A stretch of DNA of 64,000 nucleotides from Bolinopsis microptera (lineage: Eukaryota; Ctenophora; Tentaculata; Lobata; Bolinopsidae): assembly GCF_026151205.1 (NCBI RefSeq), contig NC_087079.1, positions 17,602,945-17,666,944 on the forward strand, given 5' to 3'. A program made the translations under genes and the position numbers. Numbering within the stretch: position 1 is the stretch's first letter; every line of letters begins with the position of its first letter. This document shows, piece after piece, positions 55,090 through 64,000 of this stretch. Below the pieces are notes generated by a model. The model was not told where the DNA came from. It saw only the letters and a list, made by a program, of their open reading frames with translations, and searched no databases.

Positions 55090-58000
55090 ATGAATTTACA
55101 ATCCAAAATTATAAGCTGGAACATCCAATCAACAAATACAACTTTTGGCTCTAAGTTTGATGACCCTCAATTTTGTGCCGTCTTTGACAAGTTTCCTATT
55201 GTCTGCCTTCAAGAAATAAGACAACCTGTCAAACACTCGGGTTACAGGTCCTTCAATAAAACCCGCCGGGACAAAAAACATGGTGGCGTATGCATAATGG
55301 TCCAAAACGAAATATCCAAAGGCGTTAAACTTGAAAAATCCACAATTGAAGATGTTGTTGCCTGTAAACTTGACAAAAATTACTTTGGCGTAGATAATGA
55401 TATATTCATTGTTAACTCATACATTAAGCCAGCTAACACTTCCTCTAAAAACTCAAATATTTCGGGCTTTGACACCATCCGTGAACTGGACCAATTTCTC
55501 AATGTTCTTTTAAGTAAAGGTGATGTCATTACTTGTGGTGACTTCAACTCGCGTATCGGCCATGACATCGACTTTATCAAAGAGGACAAATGTGGCTACG
55601 AGAGCTTCATTCCCCTGCCAGAAGACTACACTCCACAAGAACTTCCAACCAGGAACTCAAAGGACAAAAAGTCGAACAATTACAAAAGACCCTTTCTAGA
55701 AATGCTTGTCAATAATGAACTCCATATTCTCAATGGGAGAACTTTAGGAGACTCATATGGTGACTTCACTTGTATTCAGACCAGCGGTGCCAGCGTTGTT
55801 GACTACTTTATTATATCCCCAAACTGCAGTAAGTATCTAAGTCATATGACAATCCAGCCGTTCACTTGCTTTTCTGATCATAAACCACTACTCCTGGCAC
55901 TCAACTTCTCTCCTTCCAACACTCTTGTAAACACAAAGGCACTCCATGAAACTTACGCTCGAGCCCCACTTCGTTACAAAATAACTCCTGATAGCCTTTC
56001 AAGCTTACGGGATACAATGATGGACCCACTTGTGGAAGAATGTTCCAAAAGCCTCTTAGAAACAGATTATCCCGAAGATCTCATAGGTACATACAAATTA
56101 AACGAAGATATCACAGTACACTTGAACAAAATAGCAGACAAATGTCTCCAAAAGACCAAACATCCCAAAATAACCAAAAAGGGATCAATAAATAAACAAC
56201 CCTGGTTCACACAAGCCACCAGAGAAGCTAAAATATCTTGTACTCGTGCAGCTCAAATTGTTTCTGATTTCCCCAATAGCGATTATCTTCGAAAAAATTT
56301 TTACCAGGTAAAAAATACGTACAAAAGTTTAATTGACCGTACAAAAAACAAATATCTTGACAAACTGAATACAGATATTGAATCTGGTAAAATTCTAAAC
56401 TGGAAACAATTCAAAAAACTGAAAAAATTTAAAGGAAGAGTTGACAAATTTGATTGCCATGACATGGACAACTTTCAAAAATTCTTTGGTAAACTTTATG
56501 CCAATGCACATAGCACCATAACTGTAGAGAATAAGGAAAAAATGCTTCAAAATGCAGAGGCTATTAACAATAATTTCCAACCATCCCCTGCACAATCAAT
56601 ACTCAATGGCCAGATCTCTGTGGACGAAATATCTACTGCGATCTCTTCACTCAAAAACGGCAAAAGTTCCTCGGAGGATATGATATGTAATGAAATACTG
56701 AAGACCTTGTCCACAACAAACACACAACTCCTTTGCAAAGTCTTTAACTGCTGTTTGGACACTGGAACTTACCCATGGAACAACAGCATTATTACACCCC
56801 TACACAAAAAAGGCGACAAAGATAATCCAGACAATTACAGAGCAGTTGCTGTGAGTAGTACAATCGGAAAATTATTTTCGACCATCATGTTAAACAGGAT
56901 AATCAAGTTCAAAAATGAATACAACCCGGACCCCATAAATCAACTTGGCTTCGCTAAAGGAGCTCAAACATATGACCACATACTCACACTCAACACAATT
57001 ACGTCTAAATACAAAAAGCTCAAGGTTCCCGTCTATGCTGTTTTTGTGGACTTCCGGAAGGCCTTCGACTCTGTTTGCCGTGAAGCTCTTTTCTTAAAAT
57101 TAGCTAAACTAGGTATCACTGGCAAAACATTTAATGTTCTTAAACATATGTATAAAAATTCCACTGGCCAGATAAAACTATCTGGATTTGTCAGCGAAAA
57201 ATTTGATATCAATAAAGGAACTGAACAGGGTCATCCACTTTCCCCTGATCTATTTAAGATATACATCAGAGATCTTTCCCCTCGACTAGAATATGATAAC
57301 TGTCCGAAACTAATGAACCAACTTATCAGTCACTTACTATGGGCAGATGATCTGATACTCTTGGCACTGGACCCCAAAACCCTCCAAAAGCAACTCGATG
57401 CTTTGAACAATTTCTGCTTGGAATGGGGCGTCGAAATTAATGCAGATAAAACTAAACTCATGAAATTTAATGCCCGTTTTGATACTTATCAGCCGGTTCC
57501 CCTCAAAATTGGTGATCACTTGTTAGAAGAAGTCGAGTCATACTGCTATCTAGGAATCGAAATACACAAATCCGGCACATTCACAAATGCCCGAACTGAG
57601 CTCAAAAAGAAAGCCATGCGTGCACTTTATGCCATGAAAAGCTCAGTAAACAAATCCAAATTATCATTCCGCTCTCTAACAACACTCTTTGATGGTCTTA
57701 TTAAACCTATCGTTCTTTACGGAGCGCCTATTTACACACCTAACATGGCTATCACAAAACACATAACAAAACAAGTCGATCTCAATATGGATGCCGACAC
57801 AAAAACAAAATTTCAAACTAGTATCCTCAAGAAAGTTAGCCTTCTGAACAGCGAAAAAGTTCACCTTCACTTTCTTAAATGGTCACTGGGGGTAAATCGT
57901 AAAGCCAGCAACGCAGGCGTCTGGGGTGAGTCAGGCCGCTACCCATTAATCTATGAATGTATTAACCTCACTCTCAAATATAGCCAACGTTTGAAAAATC

Positions 58001-58851
58001 TCAAAGATAACTCCCTTGTCTCCTTAGCTTTCAAAGAACAGATGAACATGAAATTGGACTGGTACAGGGGTTTGGAGCCTGTCCTCGCGCTAGACCCATG
58101 TTTCTCTACCGATCATGTCACAGCCTACCGCACACTCAAAAACAATCACTCCAAGTTACTTTTCGAAAGAAACCCGAGTATCGCAAAACCACCAAAAGAA
58201 GACTTTCTTATTCACAACGGTTTCAAGAAACGAATTCCTCCTCAATCAACACAACCCATCGGGAGTAAAATATTCACACCACACGTCATTACTAAAACTT
58301 TGAAATGTAACTTTAGAGAATATTGGGGGTCCTGTATCAACACTTCTCGGAAATTAGAATTCTATCGTGACCTAAAATCCAAATTTAACAAAGAGTATTA
58401 CCTAGATAGTGTCATTAAATATGAAGACCGTGCTAATATCACAAGACTGCGGATCAGTGCACATCGACTCGAAATTGAACTTGGCCGATATAATCAAACT
58501 CCTCGTGACGAGCGAATATGCTCCTGGTGCAATATAGTCTTAGGTTCTGGTATTATTGAGAATGAAGATCACTTCCTTAACCATTGTGATCTTAACGCTG
58601 CATCGAGGCGAAAAGTCCTAGACAAGATCCAGTCACTCATATCAAATCCAATCATACCGTCTGCGACATCTTATTCTGTTCACAATGTCATCCCTGGAGC
58701 AAACGTCCTCAAATTCATCAGCAACAACAGTGAAATCATTGAACTTATCACGAACGAAAGTCAAGTCCACCTCACGAGAGTCGTTGCTAGGTTTGCCACT
58801 ACGTGTTTTAACAACCGCAAGAAATTTGTTGACTCTCTGGCCAGTACATGA
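55090..58851 (+). CDS. LINE ORF2: AP-type endonuclease and reverse transcriptase
   Basis: 1,253 codons, uninterrupted. Endonuclease/exonuclease/phosphatase domain: SWNIQS (start), VCLQEIRQP, ITCGDFNSRIG, VVDYFIIS and FSDHKPLLLAL carry the expected catalytic Asn, Glu, Asp-Phe-Asn and Ser-Asp-His. Reverse transcriptase (about 555-800): ITPLHKKGDKDNPDNYRAV, YAVFVDFRKAFDSV (first Asp), EQGHPLSPDLF, LLWADDLILLAL (Trp-Ala-Asp-Asp catalytic box), NADKTKLMKF. The C-terminal region has CSWCNIVLG and HFLNHC, a Cys-Cys-His-Cys knuckle. It nicks target DNA and copies its RNA there. The SGNH-bearing ORF1, lack of RNase H and short-repeat 3' tail fit the CR1/L2 group. All key residues are present, so the copy may be active. 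Confidence 0.93.
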   Translation: MNLQSKIISWNIQSTNTTFGSKFDDPQFCAVFDKFPIVCLQEIRQPVKHSGYRSFNKTRRDKKHGGVCIMVQNEISKGVKLEKSTIEDVVACKLDKNYFGVDNDIFIVNSYIKPANTSSKNSNISGFDTIRELDQFLNVLLSKGDVITCGDFNSRIGHDIDFIKEDKCGYESFIPLPEDYTPQELPTRNSKDKKSNNYKRPFLEMLVNNELHILNGRTLGDSYGDFTCIQTSGASVVDYFIISPNCSKYLSHMTIQPFTCFSDHKPLLLALNFSPSNTLVNTKALHETYARAPLRYKITPDSLSSLRDTMMDPLVEECSKSLLETDYPEDLIGTYKLNEDITVHLNKIADKCLQKTKHPKITKKGSINKQPWFTQATREAKISCTRAAQIVSDFPNSDYLRKNFYQVKNTYKSLIDRTKNKYLDKLNTDIESGKILNWKQFKKLKKFKGRVDKFDCHDMDNFQKFFGKLYANAHSTITVENKEKMLQNAEAINNNFQPSPAQSILNGQISVDEISTAISSLKNGKSSSEDMICNEILKTLSTTNTQLLCKVFNCCLDTGTYPWNNSIITPLHKKGDKDNPDNYRAVAVSSTIGKLFSTIMLNRIIKFKNEYNPDPINQLGFAKGAQTYDHILTLNTITSKYKKLKVPVYAVFVDFRKAFDSVCREALFLKLAKLGITGKTFNVLKHMYKNSTGQIKLSGFVSEKFDINKGTEQGHPLSPDLFKIYIRDLSPRLEYDNCPKLMNQLISHLLWADDLILLALDPKTLQKQLDALNNFCLEWGVEINADKTKLMKFNARFDTYQPVPLKIGDHLLEEVESYCYLGIEIHKSGTFTNARTELKKKAMRALYAMKSSVNKSKLSFRSLTTLFDGLIKPIVLYGAPIYTPNMAITKHITKQVDLNMDADTKTKFQTSILKKVSLLNSEKVHLHFLKWSLGVNRKASNAGVWGESGRYPLIYECINLTLKYSQRLKNLKDNSLVSLAFKEQMNMKLDWYRGLEPVLALDPCFSTDHVTAYRTLKNNHSKLLFERNPSIAKPPKEDFLIHNGFKKRIPPQSTQPIGSKIFTPHVITKTLKCNFREYWGSCINTSRKLEFYRDLKSKFNKEYYLDSVIKYEDRANITRLRISAHRLEIELGRYNQTPRDERICSWCNIVLGSGIIENEDHFLNHCDLNAASRRKVLDKIQSLISNPIIPSATSYSVHNVIPGANVLKFISNNSEIIELITNESQVHLTRVVARFATTCFNNRKKFVDSLAST

Positions 58852-59117
58852 ACAGTGAACACTGAAAATCACTGTACCCGCTTTTGTTTCTTTTCGCGCA
58901 ACGACGAGTGCAAACTGCAAAGTGACCTGGCTCAAGCATTACAGCATTACCAAGGCGACTGAAAACAAAATATTCTATGTCAAATCTTTATTTTTCACTT
59001 TAGTTAAGTTATATTAATATAATAAATTCAAATCTTATGATATTGTTATTATCTTAACAGTTACTATTGTAGCTCAAGATTTTAAATTTGTATTCCTTGT
59101 ATTCCTTGTATTCCTTG
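58852..59117 (+). other. LINE 3' UTR and short-repeat 3' terminus
   Basis: After the ORF2 stop, about 240 bp of non-coding sequence ends in three tandem copies of TATTCCTTG (59091-59117). A short tandem repeat in place of poly(A) is characteristic of CR1/L2-like LINE ends. Sequence after 59117 would then belong to the hAT host element. No LINE target duplication was recognised. Confidence 0.6.
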
Positions 59118-59334
59118 GAGACAGTTATTTGAAGACGCCTCTTGATAGAGTCGATCAGATCCCATGCGTGATCGCAAATATGTGACACGCTTGTTGGCAT
59201 TGATCGTCAGTACTTGTAAACCATTTGATCCAAGATCCATTAAGCCCACTATAAAGCCAACGCTACAACGAATAGAGCTCATTACCCGATAAAAAGGGCT
59301 GCAGGTATTATCGAAGTACGGTAACGACGAGGGT

Positions 59335-59740
59335 TCCATAACGGCCTGGGTCACGGTCCCGAAAGGGCCTGGGTAACGGTCCCGAAAGGGCCTGGGTCAT
59401 GGTCCCGAAAGGGCCTGCGTCACGTGGTAACCGGGTCACGTGGCCTAGGCATGAGTTCCAAAATGGCCTGGGTAACGGTCCCGAAAGGGCCTGGGTCAGG
59501 GTCCCGAAAGGGCCTGGGTCACGTGGTAACTGGGTCACGTGGCCTAGGTATGAGTTCTAAAAGGGCCTGGGTCACGGTCCCGAAAGGGCCTGGGTCAGGG
59601 TCCCGAAAGGGCCTGGGTCACGTGGTAACTGGGTCACGTGGGCTAGGTATGAGTTCCAAAAGGGCCTGGGTCACGGTCCCGAAAGGGCCTGAGTCACGGT
59701 CCTAAAAGGGCCTGAGTCACGGTCCTAAAAGGGCCCGACT
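59335..59740. repeat. GC-rich minisatellite with ~100-bp higher-order units
   Basis: A 23-bp unit (CCTGGGTCACGGTCCCGAAA plus GGG) alternates with GGGTCACGTGGTAACTGGG and CCTAGGTATGAGTTC blocks to make three higher-order copies of about 100 bp. Several CACGTG sites are included. ORFs on both strands are by-products. Confidence 0.85.
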
Positions 59741-59950
59741 TTTAACATATTTTTGTTTTTACACTCGAAAATCTTAACGCGAAAATTTCAAAATTATGCG
59801 AAATTACGCGGAAAATGCTAGATTATGCAGAAATATGCAGAAAATTACAAAATGTGCGGAAGTGTGCGGAAAACAATAAATTATGCGGAAATGTGCGGAA
59901 AACGGTAAATTGTGCGATCCCGCACCCATCGCACCTAATATGTGCCTCTG

Positions 59951-61212
59951 TCTAGTTTATTGAGCTATTTTGTGGTGGGATAGCGGACCAACACCTTCTA
60001 GTTTATTGAGCTATTTTGTGGTGGGATAGCGGACCAACACCTTCTAGTTTATTGTGCTATTTTGTGGTGGGATAGCAGACCAACACCTTCTAGTTTATTG
60101 AGCTATTTAGTGGTGGGATAGCGGACCAACACCTTCTAGTTTATTGAGCTATTTTGTGGTGGGATAGCGGACCAACACCTTCTAGTTTATTGAGCTATTT
60201 TGTGGTGGGATAGCGGACCAACACCTTCTAGTTTATTGAGCTATTTTGTGGTGGGATACCGGACCAACACCTTCTAGTTTATTGAGCTATTTTGTGGTGG
60301 GATAGCGGACCAACACCTTCTAGTTTATTGAGCTATTTTGTGGTGGGATAGCGGACCAACACCTTCTAGTTTATTGAGCTATTTTGTGGTGGGATAGCGG
60401 ACCAACACCTTCTAGTTTATTGAGCTATTTTGTGGTGGGATAGCGGACCAACACCTTCTAGTTTATTGAGCTATTTTGTGGTGGGATAGCGGACCAACAC
60501 CTTCTAGTTTATTGTGCTATTTTGTGGTGGGATAGCGGACCAACACCTTCTAGTTTATTGAGCTATTTAGTGGTGGGATAGCGGACCAACACCTTCTAGT
60601 TTATTGAGCTATTTTGTGGTGGGATAGCGGACCAACACCTTCTAGTTTATTGAGCTATTTTGTGGTGGGATAGCGGACCAACACCTTCTAGTTTATTGTG
60701 CTATTTTGTGGTGGGATAGCGGACCAACACCTTCTAGTTTATTGAGCTATTTTGTGGTGGGATAGCGGACCAACACCTTCTAGTTTATTGAGCTATTTTG
60801 TGGTGGGATAGCGGACCAACACCTTCTAGTTTATTGAGCTATTCAGTGGTGGGATAGCGGACCAACACCTTCTAGTTTATTGAGCTATTTTGTGGTGGGA
60901 TAGCGGACCAACACCTTCTAGTTTATTGAGCTATTTTGTGGTGGGATAGCGGACCAACACCTTCTAGTTTATTAAGCTATTTTGTGGTGGGATAGCGGAC
61001 CAACACCTTCTAGTTTATTGAGCTATTTTGTGGTGGGATACCGGACCAACACCTTCTAGTTTATTGAGCTATTTTGTGGTGGGATACCGGACCAACACCT
61101 TCTAGTTTATTGAGCTATTTTGTGGTGGGATAGCGGACCAACACCTTCTAGTTTATTGAGCTATTTTGTGGTGGGATAGCGGACCAACACCTTCTAGTTT
61201 ATTGACCTATTT
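59951..61212. repeat. 46-bp satellite array, right part (~27 copies)
   Basis: Continuation of the array at 50352-50902. Here nearly all units read CCAACACC, while the far left units read CCAATACC. Variant units (TTTAGTGG, GATACCGG, TTGTGCTA) recur at intervals. The end at TTGACCTATTTTATGC marks loss of homology. Confidence 0.97.
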
Positions 61213-61910
61213 TATGCAGATTGCAGAATCATAGAAGTTATTAATTTTAGGACGAACTTGAGATTTATAATGGCTTTCATTATCTTAAGATTTGTTAACT
61301 ACAGTGAAGGACACGGTTTGTCGGTATGTATTGAAATGCTGACAGCTCCAGCGTTCCGTCTATATACTAGCAGAGTGTAGTGTTTACTAGAGTAATATTA
61401 GTACCAGCCTTGTCTGTTATAACACTTCTTTAGTAAAGGTTTGAGAAATAGAGTGATAATAATCTTTAAAGTTAGGAATGTTGCTGTTTGGTTGTCAAGT
61501 GTTGGTAGAGCGAACCAATTTAACAGATTGTTGAGCTGTTGGTTCTGACTTCTGAGCTACCTTTATAATAGTCGTTGTATCAAAATATTAGTAGATTCAG
61601 CAATCAGTATACTGTTATGTATTTGTTAGATCGTTAGGTTTACTTTTGACTGGCAAGGAACACCAGCGAGAAAGGGTTCTTAAAGCAATAAGTAATTCTT
61701 ATTTTGATAATTACGGAGAACGGAGATATCTGCAGATATATGCACAATGGGATTAGTGACGTAGTGGGATTAATGCACAGTAATCTCACGAAGTCACTAC
61801 CTCATATTCTAATACCATTAGTAATACTTCTGTAGAATCAATATCATAAACGTCATATCTATAATGCTATAATGGGATCAAGTCAAGATAATGAAGACAC
61901 TTTAAGATGA
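61213..61910. other. Non-coding interval
   Basis: AT-rich, no gene, RNA or repeat supported. Confidence 0.4.
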
Positions 61911-61911
61911 G

Positions 61912-62008
61912 TAATATATGTGGAATCTCGTGGGGAGGTGAGACACGTGACCATGATTCTGGAGTTTGATTGGTTAATCACCTCCCCACCAGAATCCACA
62001 TATAATAT
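61912..62008. mobile_element. Small inverted-repeat element (~95 bp)
   Basis: Arms 61912-61941 and 61978-62007 are inverted copies with about four mismatches in 30 (GTGGGGAGGTGA / TCACCTCCCCAC). The loop includes CACGTG. Likely a MITE remnant or a hairpin. Confidence 0.5.
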
Positions 62009-62122
62009 AGCTTTTATTTCCATTAAATTCATCAGACACAGGGACCTTGGACCATTGAAATGGTATTAATTACACTTACAGTCAAGGTGCCAACTTAACG
62101 TCTCCTAAATGGAGGCAGCTGG

Positions 62123-62171
62123 TCGGTAATAGCACCCGTGGTCACTCTTCATGCACGGGTGCTATTACCGA
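62123..62171. other. Perfect 18-bp stem-loop
   Basis: Stem CGGTAATAGCACCCGTG (62124-62140) with its exact complement at 62154-62170, plus one more T-A pair, and a 13-nt loop. It is followed at once by a G-rich tract (62175-62199). Could be a short hairpin RNA source, a MITE, or a fold with no role. Confidence 0.5.
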
Positions 62172-62199
62172 TTACGGGGGGGCCGGGGGGGGGGGGGGT

Positions 62200-63040
62200 A
62201 TTACGTCTCTTGAGTTCTTAAGTGAAAATTGTGTTGGTTCGTGTTAATGAACTAAGTGTTGATTTATAGGGTTACACAATCCCTCGTGACCATTATTTTA
62301 AACCTTCTTCTTTTTTCCCAGCTCTTTTCAATCTCTTCTTCTCTAATTCATAAATAATGTTTTTACTATAAAACTTAATGGACAATAATTATTAATTAGA
62401 CTCTCTTTGTCAAGCAGTTCGGACACTTATTGTTTTATTTCACTGCTACTTCGCTGACGATACGACTAGCTTTTTGGGCATATCTTAATTGTAGGAATTA
62501 TTATGTACTTAGATATTCACCGGTATCGTGGCGCCTTATTGTTACTAAAATTAATATTTTAGGAGAAGGTAGGATCTGTGGTTTTTCCATTTCACCATTT
62601 AAATGTTTAGTTTAGCATTTTCGTATTCATCTACTTGCAGGGTACCTGTATTCATCTACTTGCAGGGTACCTGTATTCATCTACTTGCAAGGTAACTGTA
62701 TCATGAAGTAATGTCTTAATAAACCCTGAGTGTAAGAACAATCGTTTTGAAGTACCTGAGTTAAACTGAAAACCACTAACATGTCTACGTATCTCATGGA
62801 GTTTTGTCAATTTATATCGTTTAGTTCCAAATTCCTCTAACATTGTGAATTGTGAAATGTTGACATGATTGTGAATTGCTTTCTTTTTTTGTCCCATGAG
62901 CATTGAGCAATAGCTGTTGCAGTACAGGCACTTAGCCAGGGGGAGGGGGGCTGTTGCAGTACCTTACTACTTTGGCTCGGTCACTTCGCAAATGTTAAAA
63001 TATCAGTTTTGCCATTAGACTTTAATCGAACTCAATTTCT
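62200..63040. other. Non-coding interval with a 25-bp triplicate
   Basis: 62629-62705 has three copies of a 25-bp unit (TTCATCTACTTGCAGGGTAC). No gene was recognised; the short ORFs lack motifs. Confidence 0.5.
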
Positions 63041-63054
63041 TGATTGAAAATACT

Positions 63055-63226
63055 CAAGGGTCGACTGAGGGCAGGATTTGCGACCGAGGCCGAGGCCGAG
63101 GAAATTTTGCTTTGATTAAACCGAGGCCGAGGACAACCGAAGTTTCATTTTGTTGGCCGAGGCCGAGGAAAAATCGCTATTCCCCGGTAAAACCGAGGCC
63201 GAGGTCGAGGACTCGGTCGACCCTTG
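63055..63226. mobile_element. hAT-type MITE, 172 bp, with perfect TSD
   Basis: Ends CAAGGGTCGACTGAG and CTCGGTCGACCCTTG are near-perfect inverted repeats. Exact 8-bp duplications AAAATACT lie at 63047-63054 and 63227-63234. The inside is a GAGGCC-rich repeat (CCGAGGCCGAGG several times). Confidence 0.88.
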
Positions 63227-63234
63227 AAAATACT

Positions 63235-64000
63235 TAACTTAATTTTCCTGTCAAAAATACAATAATCGTGCACGGCTATTGCCAGTTTCTCTATATTTTT
63301 AGACTCTTTTAATTGTGTCAGTTTTATTTTTAACTGAGTCAGTCTCTATTTTTCAAAGTTTTTTAATTGTTTTATTCGTTGGGTAAACTAGGTGTTAAAT
63401 TCCTATAGCCTAGTAGTAATGAGTTACTATAGTAATGAGTTGTAAAGTTGCAAACAAGGAATGTGATGAAAATATTGTCCGTGTGCCGAAAAAAAATTAT
63501 AGTAAATATCTGCAGCTAACTCTATTAATACTCGAATTGTTGTAAATTTAGTGATCGTTAGGTTTCTTTATTGGTGTTATAATAATATGCAAGACATTGT
63601 TTTACCTTTGTTAAAACTAACCTTGCTTAGTAAAATAAGCGTAGCCAAGCGTGCTGTTATTCTCATCTGAATGATTGGTGAAATCTTGTATCTTATCGAA
63701 AACTGTTGCATCCTGTCTTTCGTTCTTTTGTTATCTCTTATCTGACTTACAGTACAATTATTGTATCGAGTGGTTAGTCTTAAAACGTGACCCCCCCCCC
63801 CGGCCCTTAAAACGTGATATCCTTACATCAAGGGTTATAACTTGCACACATAGCTCTAGTACTCATGAATAAAGGCTGCTTTCTCTCTTCAGTTGCTCAG
63901 CGGTTTTGGGGACTGGTAGATCAGTCTAAATGCTAAATTCTTCTCCTCGCTAAGAGAATAGCTAAGAGAATTATCGCAATCTGAGGTGCTGACTAGAATA
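63235..64000. other. Non-coding interval to the window end
   Basis: AT-rich with a C run at 63791-63800. No gene supported. Confidence 0.4.

Larger units (their letters stand above)
50895..59958. mobile_element. 9-kb hAT-terminated segment (50903-59950) with 8-bp TSD, containing a LINE
   Basis: The left end CAGAGGCACATATTA and right end TAATATGTGCCTCTG are inverted repeats, followed inside by GTGCGG / CGCACC. Exact 8-bp duplications TCTAGTTT lie at 50895-50902 and 59951-59958, and the host satellite continues on both sides in register. Both sub-terminal regions (50925-51060; 59800-59930) are packed with GTGCGG and ATGCGG motifs in the same strand orientation, the kind of clustered motif hAT transposases bind. 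No hAT transposase is visible. The interior carries a complete two-ORF LINE (ORFs 51332-58851) and, at 59335-59740, a minisatellite. The simplest reading is a non-autonomous hAT that received a LINE, either before or after landing in the satellite. Confidence 0.85.

Noticed and set aside
59082-59354. 90-aa minus ORF as hAT transposase remnant
   Set aside because: No BED, RNase H-like or hAT C-terminal dimerisation motif could be seen; part of it reads the LINE tail repeats.

Overview
The window is nuclear DNA from an animal. It is AT-rich and repeat-dense, with sparse genes carrying GT-AG introns of roughly 80-460 bp. LDLa-repeat GPCR, death-domain, pentraxin and PARG proteins point to a metazoan. 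Non-LTR retrotransposons, hAT-type elements and a Ty3/Gypsy remnant suggest an invertebrate, perhaps cnidarian-grade or another marine group. The species cannot be fixed from the sequence.

Layout. 0-3.2 kb: a flavodoxin-fold FMN reductase gene on the minus strand. 3.5-10 kb: broken LINE pieces, inverted-repeat elements and one hAT-type element nested inside another element. 10.37-14.4 kb: a large LDLa-repeat rhodopsin-class GPCR whose tail is built from a 15-bp minisatellite. 15.2-17 kb: a second copy of the FMN reductase block. 17.5-23.4 kb: three minisatellites (11, 11 and 45 bp units). 23.4-27.6 kb: dispersed repeats, a LINE fragment and a MULE-like fragment. 27.6-30.9 kb: two 756-bp copies of a hairpin-headed element in opposite orientation, one splitting the coding exon of a secreted pentraxin-like gene. 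31-40.3 kb: a Gypsy integrase remnant, a degraded RNase-H LINE and two hAT MITEs. 40.4-43.3 kb: an intact PARG gene, a truncated tandem copy of it, and three exons ending a death-domain protein. 43.3-50.9 kb: satellites, including a 2.3-kb array of a 19-bp unit. 50.35-61.2 kb: a 46-bp satellite split by a 9-kb segment that has hAT-type termini and an 8-bp target duplication and carries a full-length two-ORF LINE. 61.2-64 kb: non-coding, with hairpins and one more hAT MITE.

The host genes do not form a pathway. The dominant theme is mobile DNA: five insertions with hAT-type hallmarks (CA-start termini, 8-bp target duplications) and no transposase in the window, an apparently intact LINE inside the largest of them, and a 756-bp structured element that recently broke a gene. 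No CRISPR array, rRNA or convincing tRNA gene was seen. All splice models and family names come from reading the sequence by eye.
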